Made by a program: the position numbers and the translations under genes
Part shown: one piece after another, positions 1-8,743 of the stretch
Layout of the letters: every line of letters starts with the position of its first letter
How positions within the stretch are numbered: the first letter of the stretch is position 1
Assembly (NCBI GenBank): GCA_021803345.1
Contig: JAJZLS010000060.1
Location: forward strand, 1 to 48,269
Direction: 5' to 3'
DNA: 48,269 bases
Source of the DNA: Actinomycetes bacterium
GTDB taxonomy: Bacteria; Actinomycetota; Acidimicrobiia; Acidimicrobiales; Acidimicrobiaceae
Notes under the pieces: model-generated
The model's database searches: none
What the model was told of the DNA's origin: nothing
The model's input: only the letters and a program-made list of their open reading frames with translations

Positions 1-425
1 GCCCAGGGTCGGCTGAGGCGAAACCTAACCCATCCGGCTTTAGGTACCAGAACTTCTCCCCACTTACGATTCAACTTTCTGACCGACAAGTCCCTTACGC
101 AGAAGCCTTCATTAAGACCTGCTTTTCGCCAGGTAGGATGAGAGAAATGACCTGGGTTCTTCCACCAGTTCTGAAAAGCCCTGTCTAGATCCCTTAGAGC
201 AGCTTGCTGTACCGAAGAGGAGCCTTCGGCTAACCAGGAGAAGGACTTACGGGCTTCTGTAAGTTCTCTCATCTGGGTGGCGGTACTGATTTTAGCAATA
301 CGATCAGATCGATAGAACTTTCTTTGCTCTAGTCCTAGATTATAGACAAACCGGGAATCAGAGCAGTGGCGAACTAGCACCATCTCGTTCTCTGGGTTTG
401 GGTACAATCTCTGACGGATACTCAT
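1..425 (-). CDS. tnpB: TnpB (IS605 OrfB family) RNA-guided nuclease/transposase accessory protein, N-terminal part
   Basis: The minus strand from ATG 425-423 gives an open frame of about 141 codons that leaves the window at position 1. The N-terminus reads MSIRQRLYPNPENEMVLVRH, followed by a segment with SRFVYNLGLEQRKFY, then EARKSFSWL, then SSVQQAALRDLDRAFQNWW, then FSHPTWRKAG. This is the typical helix-turn-helix and 'YNxxLeqr...QqalrdLdrAfqnfF..pkfkkk' start of TnpB/OrfB. TnpB proteins are RNA-guided DNA nucleases of IS200/IS605 elements and relatives of Cas12. The RuvC triad and zinc finger would lie outside the window, so activity cannot be judged. The reading frame is intact over all that is visible. 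Confidence 0.88.
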   Translation of the reverse strand, partial: MSIRQRLYPNPENEMVLVRHCSDSRFVYNLGLEQRKFYRSDRIAKISTATQMRELTEARKSFSWLAEGSSSVQQAALRDLDRAFQNWWKNPGHFSHPTWRKAGLNEGFCVRDLSVRKLNRKWGEVLVPKAGWVRFRLSRPW

Positions 426-447
426 ATAGTTATCTTAATTCCTGGGT

Positions 448-525
448 GTTACATCAGTTCACGGTTGTAAAAGATGTAACGGCTTCGCCGTTAGCGCCTG
501 TCCATCCCTGCCCTAAAGGACGGGG
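448..525 (-). repeat. Subterminal stem-loops of the TnpB element
   Basis: Three foldbacks lie between the element edge and tnpB. GTTACATC (448-455) pairs with GATGTAAC (473-480). TAACGGC (477-483) pairs with GCCGTTA (487-493) around a 3-base TTC loop. CCCTGCCC... (506-513) pairs with ...GGACGGGG (518-525), with one mismatch and one wobble. The first and second overlap, so they are alternatives. Such imperfect hairpins are what the transposase of this family recognises in single strands. Confidence 0.6.
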
Positions 526-543
526 CCTTTCGGCGCTCTTTAG

Positions 544-948
544 GTAACTTGCAAACAAACAGACCCCTTCGAATTTCAAGGTGTTGTAGCAGTAGCTAAT
601 TTCTTCGACCGCATCTTCGATGTTGTGCATAGGAACCAGGGTGAAAGCTCCAAAGCGGCTGGGATGCTTGGCCACCTGTTCAGCAGCGTATTCATTACAT
701 TTGCGGGCCAGGGTCCGAGCCTCGTTTGGTGGCGTAAACTGGACCCCTGGCTGGGCCACGGACGTAATTGCTGTTTCTATTCCGTGTTCATCAATAATTT
801 CAAGTGCCAATTCCGGACTCCATTCCGGATAACGCCCAACGGCTGGCCCACCTCCAGCTGCATATACCGCCTCTTTGTAAAACGGTGGAATAATGTGAAA
901 GTGTACGTCGATACGACCTGGTTCGCTCAAGTAAATTCTCCTAAGCAC
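544..948 (-). pseudogene. Amidohydrolase_2 (ACMS decarboxylase-like) gene, truncated by the TnpB element
   Basis: About 134 codons on the minus strand carry the start of an amidohydrolase-2 family protein. The metal-binding HxH of the family is in RIDVHFHIIPPFY, followed by EWSPELALEIIDEHGIETAITSVAQPG and FGAFTLVPMHNIEDAVEEI. Full-length relatives are usually around 300 residues or more and include aminocarboxymuconate-semialdehyde decarboxylase-type enzymes. Similarity stops after the Ser-Tyr at 544-549. The frame then runs through insertion-element sequence to a stop at 454. The downstream half should lie beyond the left end of the element, outside the window. A start at ATG 948 is assumed; a TTG about 20 bases further in is possible. 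Its substrate is not known. Confidence 0.8.
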
Positions 949-1055
949 CTATGGCCTGCAGTGGCCAGGGGTTTTTCTGTAATAAAATCTATTTGATCTA
1001 ATTCAGTCACTTCAAGGACTAACTTCCCAACTCAAATAAATCAATTGTTTGCTCG

Positions 1056-1469
1056 TTATGCGGTAATTTCCTTTATCTTTTGTGAGATTTCCATCCCTCT
1101 TTCGTTGGGAACAATTGATGTTTGAAGGGCCATCAATTTGGTGAGATCGCCTGTGACTTTAATCTTCCCAGCAATGAAAGCCTGCATACCGGCTTGAGCA
1201 TCTAAGTCCACGAAGATTGCCTTGGCTGTATCGTAGTCAAGCACTACGGTAACATCTGGATTTTCCAGTTCGCCCAGTTCGATTTCCAGTATTCCACTGG
1301 ATGTGTCAACATAAGTTTTGAGATCTCCTTCTTCAAATGGGAGATTTGTAACTGTCTGGTTCATTCTGATAGTTGCCGTGATTATGGTATCTGTGTCTTT
1401 GTGGGCTTCACGAATCTCTTTTGCTCTTACGATCCATTCTGGACTTAGAAACAAGAACTTTTCCACTGT
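1056..1469 (-). CDS. SCP2 sterol-binding-domain protein
   Basis: A 137-residue single-domain protein resembles the SCP-2 sterol-transfer fold: DTIITATIRMNQTVTNLPFEEGDLKTYVDTSSG, then DVTVVLDYDTAKAIFV, and a C-terminal MQAFIAGKIKVTGDLTKLMAL, which is the family's most recognisable segment. Such proteins bind hydrophobic ligands, and in actinobacteria they often accompany acyl-CoA or steroid metabolism genes. The exact ligand cannot be read from sequence. The GTG at 1469 is chosen because a GGAAGGCGG ribosome site lies just upstream; an ATG 24 bases further out would bury that site. It is divergent from gatC, and the broken amidohydrolase follows it on the same strand. Confidence 0.75.
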   Translation of the reverse strand, partial: TVEKFLFLSPEWIVRAKEIREAHKDTDTIITATIRMNQTVTNLPFEEGDLKTYVDTSSGILEIELGELENPDVTVVLDYDTAKAIFVDLDAQAGMQAFIAGKIKVTGDLTKLMALQTSIVPNERGMEISQKIKEITA

Positions 1470-1653
1470 GCCGCCTTCCATCGTGTTATTCAACTTTGAT
1501 AATAATTAGCTTTGTACAAGTCTCTGCGACGGGAGGTGAGTCTGGGGAGCGGTCATGGGTTTGGCGATCTAATTTAGCGACGGATGGCTATATTATTATG
1601 CCGGTGTGCTCTCCAACTGCCGACTCACGGTTCAAATGCCTTCCCGTACGATA

Positions 1654-1659
1654 TAGATT
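1654..1659 (+). promoter_or_regulatory. Probable -10 box for a leaderless gatCAB transcript
   Basis: TAGATT lies 7 bases before the gatC ATG (1667), the distance expected between a -10 box and +1. No Shine-Dalgarno sequence precedes the ATG. No convincing -35 is seen. This suggests the transcript starts at the A of the start codon. Confidence 0.45.
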
Positions 1660-1666
1660 GGATCTC

Positions 1667-1969
1667 ATGTCTGAGAGCATCTCTAGAAAAGAAGTAGTTC
1701 ACGTAGCCAATCTTGCACGGTTGTCCCTGAGCAGCGAGGAGGAGCTTCTCTATACTGAGCAGCTGGGAGCTATCCTCGACCATGCCAGGGATATTATGGC
1801 ATTAAAAACCGAGGAGCTGCCTCCAACCGCTCATCCTCTTGAACTCAAAAACGTGTTCCGTCCTGACGTTGTGACCCCATCAGTCGACAGAGAAGAGGTT
1901 CTTTCACAGGCGCCGGCTTCTGAGGACGGTAAGTTTTTAGTTCCCCGTATCCTTGGAGAGGCACCATGA
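1667..1969 (+). CDS. gatC: Glutamyl/aspartyl-tRNA amidotransferase subunit C
   Basis: A 100-residue protein begins MSESISRKEVVHVANLARLS and contains LLYTEQLGAILDHARDI and a C-terminal DGKFLVPRILGE, all typical of GatC. GatC is the small chaperone-like subunit that stabilises the GatA-GatB interface in the amidotransferase that converts Glu-tRNA(Gln), and in some species Asp-tRNA(Asn), to the amidated form. The start at 1667 gives the normal family length; longer upstream readings lack similarity. Its stop overlaps the gatA start (ATGA at 1966-1969), indicating translational coupling. Confidence 0.92.
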   Translation: MSESISRKEVVHVANLARLSLSSEEELLYTEQLGAILDHARDIMALKTEELPPTAHPLELKNVFRPDVVTPSVDREEVLSQAPASEDGKFLVPRILGEAP

Positions 1970-3429
1970 GCTTTTCAACTGTAGGCATGTCGGCCTCTGA
2001 GATCGCCTCCAAGGTAAGGACAGGGGAGGTCTCGGCGCTTGAAGTTGCACAAGAACATATCGATCTGATAAAACAGCATGACTCGTTATTGAACGCGTAT
2101 CTACATATCACTGAGGATCTGGCGCTTAGACAAGCAAAGAGAGTCGATGAGAAAATTAAAAATGGTGAGGACCCAGGTTTATTGGCCGGAGTCCCGATTG
2201 GCCTCAAAGACAATCTGGCTACCAGGGGAATCGCTACTACCTGTGCTTCCCAGATATTAAAAGACTGGAAGCCGCCCTATGATGCTACGGTCCTTGAGAA
2301 AATATACAAATCTGGAGCAGTGGCCATTGGTAAAACCAATCTTGATGAATTCGCTATGGGGTCATCTACTGAAAACTCTTCCTACGTGACGACCAAAAAC
2401 CCTTACGACCTGTCCCGGGTTCCAGGTGGTTCATCCGGCGGATCAGCGGCTTCTGTGGCTGCCAGATTCACTCCATTGGCATTGGGTTCTGATACCGGAG
2501 GGTCCATACGCCAACCTGCAGCCCTCTGTGGAATTGTTGGAGTGAAGCCAACTTACGGAATGGTGTCACGCTATGGCTTGTTGGCGTTTGCGTCCTCGCT
2601 CGATCAGATTGGTCCATTCGCTCACAATGTGGCGGATGCCGCACTGCTGTTGAAGGTCATTTCAGGTCACGATGATAAAGACTCCACAAGCCTTTCAGTC
2701 GACCTGCCAGATTTTACCAGTCAGGTTGGGGCGCCTATTGACGGTCTAAGGGTTGGGATTGTGACTGAGCTGATTGAGGGTGCTGCGCCGGAAGTGCGGA
2801 AAGCAGTTCTAGCGGCTGCCGGCGTCCTTGCTGCTAGCGGAGCCAAGGTTGATCATGTTTCCGTACCTGCAGTCACTTACGGGCTGTCTGCGTATTATCT
2901 GATTGCTCCGGCTGAGGCTTCATCGAATCTGGCCAGATACGATGGAGTTCGATACGGTCTCAGGATCGAGGGCCAGGACATGAATGAAACCTATGTGCTG
3001 TCCAGGACCAAGGGATTCGGTCCCGAAGTAAAGCGTCGGATCATGCTTGGTACGTTTGCTCTTTCGTCCGGCTACTATGACGCCTACTATGGACGTGCTC
3101 AGAAGGTACGGACGATGATAATCAACTCCTTCGCACAGGCATATGAGAATTTCGACGTCCTGCTTTCCCCTACTGCACCAACTACTGCCTTTGAAATAGG
3201 TGCCAAGGCTCAGGACCCCTTGTCAATGTACCTGTCAGATGTATGCACCATCCCGACCAATTTGGCAGGACATCCGGCAATGAGTGTGCCTTATGGACTT
3301 GGTGAAAATGAGATGCCGATAGGGGTTCAGGTTATGGCTCCCGCCCTTGGGGAAGCAAACATGTTCCGTATCGCTGCTGCGATTGAAAGTAAAGCTCCAG
3401 CAATTACCCGGAAGGTATTTTGGCAATGA
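1966..3429 (+). CDS. gatA: Glutamyl/aspartyl-tRNA amidotransferase subunit A
   Basis: A 487-residue amidase-signature protein of normal GatA length. It releases ammonia from glutamine for GatB. The Ser-cisSer-Lys triad is visible: Lys81 in IGLKDNLATRG, the cis-Ser in PGGSSGGSAAS (about 156), and the nucleophile Ser180 in GSDTGGSIRQPAA. The segment GVKPTYGMVSRYGLLAFASS follows, as in all GatA. The start ATG overlaps the gatC stop. gatB follows after about 37 bases on the same strand. Confidence 0.97.
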   Translation: MSFSTVGMSASEIASKVRTGEVSALEVAQEHIDLIKQHDSLLNAYLHITEDLALRQAKRVDEKIKNGEDPGLLAGVPIGLKDNLATRGIATTCASQILKDWKPPYDATVLEKIYKSGAVAIGKTNLDEFAMGSSTENSSYVTTKNPYDLSRVPGGSSGGSAASVAARFTPLALGSDTGGSIRQPAALCGIVGVKPTYGMVSRYGLLAFASSLDQIGPFAHNVADAALLLKVISGHDDKDSTSLSVDLPDFTSQVGAPIDGLRVGIVTELIEGAAPEVRKAVLAAAGVLAASGAKVDHVSVPAVTYGLSAYYLIAPAEASSNLARYDGVRYGLRIEGQDMNETYVLSRTKGFGPEVKRRIMLGTFALSSGYYDAYYGRAQKVRTMIINSFAQAYENFDVLLSPTAPTTAFEIGAKAQDPLSMYLSDVCTIPTNLAGHPAMSVPYGLGENEMPIGVQVMAPALGEANMFRIAAAIESKAPAITRKVFWQ

Positions 3430-3466
3430 TGGAATATTTGTTCTTTTTAGGATCTGGAATAAGCAA

Positions 3467-4939
3467 ATGGTAGAACTTTCGACCGTTAAACCAGAAGAAT
3501 TTATTCCAGGTTGGGAAATGGTTATAGGCCTGGAAGTCCATTGTGAGCTAAAGACTCAAACCAAGCTCTTTTGCGGTTGCCGCAACACTTTTGGAGCTGA
3601 GCCAAATACCAATGTTTGTCCGGTGTGCCTTGGGCTTCCAGGGTCACTGCCGGTAATTAATGAAAAGGCGGTTGAACTTGCAATAAGGATCGGACTGTCG
3701 CTCAATTGCGAGATTATCGAGTCTATTTTTCACCGCAAGAACTATTTCTATCCTGACATGCCCAAGGATTATCAAATCTCCCAATACGAAAGGGCGATCA
3801 ATGAGAATGGTTTTCTGGATCTTCCTATAACCGGCAAGCAGGTAAGAATCGAGCGTGCCCATATAGAGGAAGACACTGGGAAATCGACACACCTTGGCGG
3901 CGAGGGCGGGCGTATTCATGGCGCCACTCATTCACTGGTAGATTACAACCGTGCCGGTATCCCTCTGGTGGAGATTGTTTCTGCGCCGGATCTGCGAAGT
4001 TCTGATGAAGCTCGTGAATATGTAGCTGAACTTCGTTCCATACTTTTGTCCTGTGGGGCTTCTGACGGGAAAATGGAAGAGGGTTCGCTTCGCGTTGATG
4101 CAAATGTGTCGGTTCGCAGAAGTGGATCCGACCAGTTCGGAACCAGATGCGAAATCAAAAATCTAAATTCACTTAGGTCCCTGACCAGGGCAATCGCGTA
4201 CGAAGCACGTCGACAGGTGGAGCTAATTGAAAGTGGAGGAGCTGTAATTCAACAGACTCGGCATTTCAATGAAGACCAGGGGATAACCTCCGCGATGCGT
4301 TCCAAGGAAGAGGCGTACGATTACCGCTATTTCCCGGAACCAGATCTTGTTCCACTTGGTTTTACATCCGAGCAGATCGAGGAAATAAGATCACACATCG
4401 GGATGTTACCTGCGCAAAGGCGTCAGAGACTGCTTGGATTCTTTGAAGCTTCTCCTACTGAGTCGACTTACGATCAAGTTGTCACCGCGGTATCGCTTTC
4501 TTTAGATGACCTGGTGGTCGCCGCGATTGAGTCAGGGGCTGATCCCAGGTTAGCTTTGGCCAGGGCTACCAATGAGATTGCTGGCGAAATCGAAAGAATT
4601 GACAGCGTAAGTTCAACCAATTTTGCGGCACTAGTAAAGCTTGAATCAGAGGGAAAGCTGTCAGCAACCCAGGCCAAAAAGGTTCTTTCGCAGATGCTCG
4701 AAACTGGATCTTCCCCACTCGAAATTGCTAAGTCATTAGGCTTTGAAGCTCTCGATGAATCAGCGACTGAGGAATTTCTGGACCAAGTCATATCCAACTC
4801 CCCCTCCGAGTGGGAGCGGTTTAAGTTGGGCGAGGATCAACTCTCAGGTTTTTTTGTGGGACAGGTTATGAAACTTTCGAGGGGCAAAGCGGATGGCAAA
4901 GTCGTGACTGGCCTCCTTCAGGCAAAGAGGGCAATTTAG
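3467..4939 (+). CDS. gatB: Glutamyl/aspartyl-tRNA amidotransferase subunit B
   Basis: A 490-residue GatB, which phosphorylates the misacylated Glu-tRNA and transfers ammonia to it. Diagnostic segments are WEMVIGLEVHCELKTQTKLF, CGCRNTFG with NVCPVCLGLPGSLPV (zinc cysteines), FHRKNYFYPDMPKDYQISQYE, and ERAHIEEDTGKS. The C-terminal region has the YqeY/tRNA-binding tail with helical repeats. The ATG at 3467 is chosen because the protein then begins about 18 residues before the conserved block, as in relatives; upstream codons in frame overlap gatA. With gltX and tRNA-Gln in the window, the natural substrate is probably Glu-tRNA(Gln). Confidence 0.96.
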   Translation: MVELSTVKPEEFIPGWEMVIGLEVHCELKTQTKLFCGCRNTFGAEPNTNVCPVCLGLPGSLPVINEKAVELAIRIGLSLNCEIIESIFHRKNYFYPDMPKDYQISQYERAINENGFLDLPITGKQVRIERAHIEEDTGKSTHLGGEGGRIHGATHSLVDYNRAGIPLVEIVSAPDLRSSDEAREYVAELRSILLSCGASDGKMEEGSLRVDANVSVRRSGSDQFGTRCEIKNLNSLRSLTRAIAYEARRQVELIESGGAVIQQTRHFNEDQGITSAMRSKEEAYDYRYFPEPDLVPLGFTSEQIEEIRSHIGMLPAQRRQRLLGFFEASPTESTYDQVVTAVSLSLDDLVVAAIESGADPRLALARATNEIAGEIERIDSVSSTNFAALVKLESEGKLSATQAKKVLSQMLETGSSPLEIAKSLGFEALDESATEEFLDQVISNSPSEWERFKLGEDQLSGFFVGQVMKLSRGKADGKVVTGLLQAKRAI

Positions 4940-5026
4940 TAGGAAACAGAGTGTTAAAACGGGTCTTTGGGAGAGCTAATCATGCCATTTTTAGCGTTTT
5001 AGGGCGCAAGTTTATAGAGATTGGCT

Positions 5027-5032
5027 TAGTCT
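5027..5032 (+). promoter_or_regulatory. Probable -10 box for leaderless ilvD
   Basis: TAGTCT is followed by 7 bases and then the ilvD ATG at 5040. No Shine-Dalgarno sequence lies in the intervening bases, so the message probably begins at the start codon. A weak foldback (GCTAA...TTAGC) within the 100-base gap after gatB might separate the two units. No -35 is recognised. Confidence 0.4.
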
Positions 5033-5039
5033 TAGATCT

Positions 5040-6746
5040 ATGTCAAATGATGTTTCTGAGAATGTTTCCCATAATCCCCTGAAGGTTCGAAGCTACGAAG
5101 TCACCGATGGCTTTCGTAGAGCGCCAGCACGAGCGATGCTCAGGGCAGTAGGAATGACCGATGACGACTGGGACAAGTCCCAAGTAGGTGTAGCATCTTC
5201 CTGGAACGAGGTGACTCCTTGCAATTTGCCATTGGACAAGCTGGCTAAAGCCGCTAAAGAGGGTATAAGGGATGCCAATGGGTTTCCCTTTGAATTTGTA
5301 ACTATTGCTGTATCAGACGGAATAGCCATGGGCCACGAGGGAATGCGTGCGTCTCTGGTTTCAAGAGAGGTAATAGCTGATTCCGTTGAGGTAGTCATGC
5401 ACGCGGAGAGATTCGATGCCCTGGTGTCGCTGGCCGGTTGTGATAAATCGCTCCCTGGAATGCTTATGTCTGCAGCCCGGCTTAACTTGCCATCGGTATT
5501 TCTCTATGGTGGCAGTATTCTTCCCGGCCATTACAAGGACCAGACTCTGGACATTGTCTCGGTTTTTGAAGCGGTTGGCGCAGTGGGAGCCGGATCTCTT
5601 ACTGAGGAAGAGCTGTCGCTCATCGAAGTAAACGCATGTCCCACCGTTGGGAGCTGCGCAGGTATGTTCACTGCCAATACAATGGCCTCTGTGGCTGAGG
5701 CTCTAGGCATGTCTCTACCTGGTTCTGCAGCCGTCCCGGCAGTTGATGACCGACTGGCAGATTATGCATATCGATCGGGTCAAGCCGTAGTGGAGCTGAT
5801 CAAGAAGGGGATCAAAGCCAGGGACATCATGACCAAGGCAGCGTTTGAAAATGCCATATCTGTGGTTATGGCCCTTGGTGGCTCGACCAATGCGGTCCTT
5901 CATCTCCTTGCGATAGCATACGAAGCCGAGGTCGACCTGACTATAGATGACTTCAATAGAATTGCTGCAAGAGTCCCGCACCTGGCTGACACTAAACCGC
6001 ATGGCAAGTACCACATGTTTGACATCGACAGGGTCGGCGGAGTTGCGGTTGTTCTGAAACACCTTCTAGACAATGGACTCCTAAACGGGGACTGCATGAC
6101 GGTGACTGGAAAGACGATGGCGGAAAATCTGGCCGAGTTGAATCCTCCTACTCCCGATGGAGATGTAATCCATCCGCTTTCGGACCCAATCAATCCAGTT
6201 GGTGGAATTGCAATTTTGAAAGGGACCTTGGCGCCTAATGGCTCGGTCGTCAAAGTGGCCGGAATCGACACCTCTCGCTTTGAAGGAGTTGCCCGGGTGT
6301 TTGACGGTGAGGACGCAGCCATGGATGCAATTTTGGCAGGCGAAATTGAAGCCGGCAATGTGGTGGTGATCCGTTACGAGGGGCCCAAAGGGGGGCCCGG
6401 GATGCGTGAGATGCTGGCAGTAACCGGGGCAATGAAGGGTGCCGGAAGAGGTTCCGACGCAGCGCTTCTCACCGATGGCAGATTTTCAGGAGGGACTCAT
6501 GGTTTCTGTATAGGCCACGTTGCTCCCGAGGCTGTCGACGGCGGACCGATCGCATTTGTTGCCGATGGTGACAGAATTGTCATCGATGTTGACAAGCACA
6601 GCATCGACCTACTTGTGGACGACGCAGAGCTGCAGCGCCGGAAAGCAAACTGGGTGCTTCCTTCTCCCCGCTATAGCCGAGGAGCCCTGGCCAAGTTTGC
6701 AAGGTTGGTAGCGGGAGCTGATAAAGGCGCAGTGACAGAAGCCTGA
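5040..6746 (+). CDS. ilvD: Dihydroxy-acid dehydratase
   Basis: A 568-residue IlvD/Edd family dehydratase. It converts 2,3-dihydroxyisovalerate and 2,3-dihydroxy-3-methylvalerate to the 2-oxo acids of the valine/leucine and isoleucine branches. The three iron-sulfur cysteines are in [13 protein letters not shown] and [18 protein letters not shown]. The C-terminal [23 protein letters not shown] segment is characteristic of IlvD. It follows gatB by 100 bases and precedes the ilvBNC attenuator. A strong foldback at 6811-6868 probably ends its message, so ilvD and ilvB seem to be separate units. Confidence 0.97.
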   Translation: MSNDVSENVSHNPLKVRSYEVTDGFRRAPARAMLRAVGMTDDDWDKSQVGVASSWNEVTPCNLPLDKLAKAAKEGIRDANGFPFEFVTIAVSDGIAMGHEGMRASLVSREVIADSVEVVMHAERFDALVSLAGCDKSLPGMLMSAARLNLPSVFLYGGSILPGHYKDQTLDIVSVFEAVGAVGAGSLTEEELSLIEVNACPTVGSCAGMFTANTMASVAEALGMSLPGSAAVPAVDDRLADYAYRSGQAVVELIKKGIKARDIMTKAAFENAISVVMALGGSTNAVLHLLAIAYEAEVDLTIDDFNRIAARVPHLADTKPHGKYHMFDIDRVGGVAVVLKHLLDNGLLNGDCMTVTGKTMAENLAELNPPTPDGDVIHPLSDPINPVGGIAILKGTLAPNGSVVKVAGIDTSRFEGVARVFDGEDAAMDAILAGEIEAGNVVVIRYEGPKGGPGMREMLAVTGAMKGAGRGSDAALLTDGRFSGGTHGFCIGHVAPEAVDGGPIAFVADGDRIVIDVDKHSIDLLVDDAELQRRKANWVLPSPRYSRGALAKFARLVAGADKGAVTEA

Positions 6747-6810
6747 AGCCTGAAGTATGCAGATATTTATATAAATAAAAGGATATTTGCCGCGGCAATT
6801 GGAATTTGAA

Positions 6811-6874
6811 TCTGGACTTTTTGGCGAAAAAGTGATTTTTTATCTCGCTTTGGACCAAAAAGTCCAGATTTTGT
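6811..6874 (+). terminator. Probable terminator after ilvD (14-bp perfect inverted repeat)
   Basis: TCTGGACTTTTTGG (6811-6824) is perfectly complementary to CCAAAAAGTCCAGA (6855-6868). Inner pairing is also possible (GCGA...TCGC, AAAAA...TTTTT). A short T-rich stretch (6869-6872) follows. It is best read as an intrinsic terminator for ilvD. The 30-base loop and short U-run make it weaker than a textbook case, so a processing or protective stem is possible. Confidence 0.55.
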
Positions 6875-6897
6875 AAATGAATTTGTAGAAAATGCTC

Positions 6898-6903
6898 TAT
6901 TGT
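6898..6903 (+). promoter_or_regulatory. Possible -10 box of the ilvBNC leader transcript
   Basis: TATTGT lies 8 bases before the leader-peptide ATG (6912), which fits a leaderless leader peptide as seen for leuA. No good -35 is found at 16-18 bases upstream, so the call is tentative. Confidence 0.3.
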
Positions 6904-6911
6904 TTAACTCA

Positions 6912-6947
6912 ATGAGCAGAAGTCTTTTAGTAGTAGTAATCGAATAG
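6912..6947 (+). CDS. ilvBNC leader peptide (MSRSLLVVVIE)
   Basis: An 11-codon reading frame, ATG to TAG, encodes MSRSLLVVVIE: two Leu, three consecutive Val (all GTA) and one Ile in six successive codons. These are the three end products of the pathway encoded just downstream. Its stop codon is immediately followed by the 5' arm of a stem-loop and then an intrinsic terminator. This is the classic layout of ribosome-mediated transcription attenuation, and similar leader peptides precede ilvB in other actinobacteria. No Shine-Dalgarno sequence is seen. A 7-codon frame (ATG at 6892) ends in an ATGA overlap with this start, so coupling is another option. Confidence 0.75.
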   Translation: MSRSLLVVVIE

Positions 6948-6974
6948 CGCACGACGGGATAAAACATCGTGCGC
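6947..6974 (+). promoter_or_regulatory. ilvBNC attenuator: protector stem (1:2) and alternative antiterminator arm
   Basis: GCGCACGA (6947-6954) pairs with TCGTGCGC (6967-6974), 8 perfect pairs starting at the last base of the leader stop. An alternative, mutually exclusive pairing joins CGACGGGA (6952-6959) with TCCC-A-GTCG (6984-6992), 8 pairs with one bulged A. This would consume the 5' arm and loop of the terminator. A ribosome stalled at the Val codons would block the first stem and leave the second free. A ribosome at the stop codon would cover the antiterminator arm. The pairings are seen in the sequence; the switching is inferred. Confidence 0.6.
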
Positions 6975-6980
6975 TTGTTG

Positions 6981-7003
6981 GCCTCCCAGTCGGGAGGCTT
7001 TTT
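6981..7003 (+). terminator. ilvBNC attenuator terminator
   Basis: GCCTCCC (6981-6987), a 4-base loop and GGGAGGC (6992-6998) form a perfect 7-bp GC-rich stem followed by five Ts (6999-7003). It lies 20 bases before the ilvB start, upstream of the gene it would silence, so it must be conditional. Confidence 0.85.
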
Positions 7004-7023
7004 AGTTTGTCCGGGAGTATGAA

Positions 7024-8736
7024 ATGAAGCTAACTGGGGCACAGGCACTCATAAAGAGTTTGGAAATGCAGGGTGTTGACGTGATGTTTGGTCTGCCGGG
7101 CGGTGCGATACTGCCTGTATATGACCCGATCATCGATTCGCCAATAAGGCACATCCTGGTTCGGCACGAACAGGGTGCCGGTCATATGGCGGAGGGATAT
7201 GCGCAGGCAACGGGGAGGCCGGGTGTGGCTATGGTAACCTCTGGGCCAGCCGCAACCAATATTGTCACCCCTCTGGCGGATGCTTATATGGATTCGGTCC
7301 CTATAGTGGTGATCACCGGGCAGGTTGCAACTAGTGCGATTGGAACTGACGCCTTCCAGGAAGCTGATATTACTGGAATCTCAATGAGCGTGACCAAGCA
7401 CAACTGGTTGGTCACCGACGCAAAAGACATTCCCCAGATAGTTGCGGAAGCCTTCCATGTGGCCACTACTGGTCGTCCTGGCCCGGTGCTGATTGACTTT
7501 CCAAAAGATGTGGCGACTTCGCAAATGGATTGGTACTGGCCTGAATCCGTTGATCTCCCGGGTTACCACCCAAATCTAAAGGGCCATACCAAGATGGTGG
7601 GTACCGCGGCAAAAATGATCTTAGAGGCCAAAAGGCCGGTTTTTTATGTTGGAGGCGGGGTCCTAAAGGCCCATGCCTCAGAGGCCCTTATGAATTTGGT
7701 GGAGCTGACCGGCATACCCGTTGTGACCACGCTTATGGCCCGAGGGGCATTTCCTGATGATCACCCACTGTGTTTGGGTATGCCGGGGATGCACGGAAAC
7801 TATACCGCGGTCACAGCAATGCAGAAGTCAGACCTGCTTATCGCCCTTGGTAGCCGATTTGACGATCGGGTTACCGGCAAGGTGAGTGGTTTTGCTCCTG
7901 ATGCAAAGATTATACATGTGGACATAGATCCGGCTGAGCTGGGCAAGGTGCGGCGTCCTGATGTTCCTATCGTTGGCGATGTCAGAATTGTAATAGAGGA
8001 CATCATCAAAGCGATAACGGCAGATTCGGAGACGTATCAACGAAAGGAAGATATTAGCCAGTGGATTCAAACCTTAAAGGAATGGCAGGAGAAGTATCCG
8101 CTTCGCTATAGCAATGCATCTGAAAATGGTGCCTTGAAGCCTCAGTATGTTATCGAATCACTCAGAGATCTGGCTCCAAATGACACCATAGTCACATCTG
8201 GAGTTGGACAGCATCAGATGTGGGCTTCACAGTATTGGAAGTTCAATTTCCCTTATACCTGGATAAATTCGGGAGGGCTGGGAACGATGGGATTTTCGAT
8301 CCCGGCTGCAATTGGCGCCAAGGTGGGCAAGCCGGATAAGACGGTTTGGGCAATTGACGGGGACGGCTGTTTCCAGATGACAGCTCAGGAACTCGTTACT
8401 GCGTCCATAGAGCGGATTCCGATCAAGGTTGCTTTGCTGAACAACTCCTACCTTGGTATGGTCCGTCAATGGCAGGAGATGTTTTATGATGAGCGTTATT
8501 CGGAGGTATATCTTTCGCCTGATCTTCCGGATTATGTTAAATGGTCGGAAGCAATGGGATGCGCTGCTTTCAGAGTTGACAATATGGAGGACGTGGGTCC
8601 CACAATCGAAAAGGCGAATCAGATCAACGACCGTCCTGTTGTGATCGAATTCAGAACCGACTCCAGTGAAAAAGTATTTCCCATGGTTCCCGCCGGAGCG
8701 AGTAACGACGATATTATTGTGGGACCAGAAAGCTAG
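7024..8736 (+). CDS. ilvB: Acetolactate synthase large (catalytic) subunit
   Basis: A 570-residue TPP enzyme that condenses pyruvate with pyruvate or 2-oxobutyrate, the first shared step of branched-chain synthesis. The N-terminal [13 protein letters not shown] and the catalytic Glu in [15 protein letters not shown] are present. The central FAD-binding segment includes [13 protein letters not shown]. The TPP-Mg motif [12 protein letters not shown]...[12 protein letters not shown] is at about 440-480. A GGGAG ribosome site precedes ATG 7024. It is the first structural gene behind the Leu/Val/Ile leader, 7 bases before ilvN. Confidence 0.97.
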   Translation: MKLTGAQALIKSLEMQGVDVMFGLPGGAILPVYDPIIDSPIRHILVRHEQGAGHMAEGYAQATGRPGVAMVTSGPAATNIVTPLADAYMDSVPIVVITGQVATSAIGTDAFQEADITGISMSVTKHNWLVTDAKDIPQIVAEAFHVATTGRPGPVLIDFPKDVATSQMDWYWPESVDLPGYHPNLKGHTKMVGTAAKMILEAKRPVFYVGGGVLKAHASEALMNLVELTGIPVVTTLMARGAFPDDHPLCLGMPGMHGNYTAVTAMQKSDLLIALGSRFDDRVTGKVSGFAPDAKIIHVDIDPAELGKVRRPDVPIVGDVRIVIEDIIKAITADSETYQRKEDISQWIQTLKEWQEKYPLRYSNASENGALKPQYVIESLRDLAPNDTIVTSGVGQHQMWASQYWKFNFPYTWINSGGLGTMGFSIPAAIGAKVGKPDKTVWAIDGDGCFQMTAQELVTASIERIPIKVALLNNSYLGMVRQWQEMFYDERYSEVYLSPDLPDYVKWSEAMGCAAFRVDNMEDVGPTIEKANQINDRPVVIEFRTDSSEKVFPMVPAGASNDDIIVGPES

Positions 8737-8743
8737 GTAAGAA

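Larger units (their letters stand above)
1..543 (-). mobile_element. IS200/IS605-type TnpB element, partial (left end inside window)
   Basis: This is the left part of a TnpB-bearing insertion element that runs off the window start. It holds the tnpB start at 425 and, upstream of it, about 118 bases of end sequence with several stem-loops, as expected of the subterminal hairpins of single-stranded-DNA transposons. The inferred edge is at about 543. Reading the minus strand, the amidohydrolase coding sequence runs through TTAC (544-547) and then loses similarity to its family. IS200/IS605 elements insert 3' of a short tetra- or pentanucleotide without target duplication, and TTAC is a known target of one member. 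No tnpA is visible. The boundary is inferred from loss of protein similarity, not from an empty site. Confidence 0.7.

Noticed and set aside
625-996. 123-codon plus-strand ORF opposite the amidohydrolase fragment.
   Set aside because: It is the mirror of a recognisable protein on the other strand and has no sensible features of its own.
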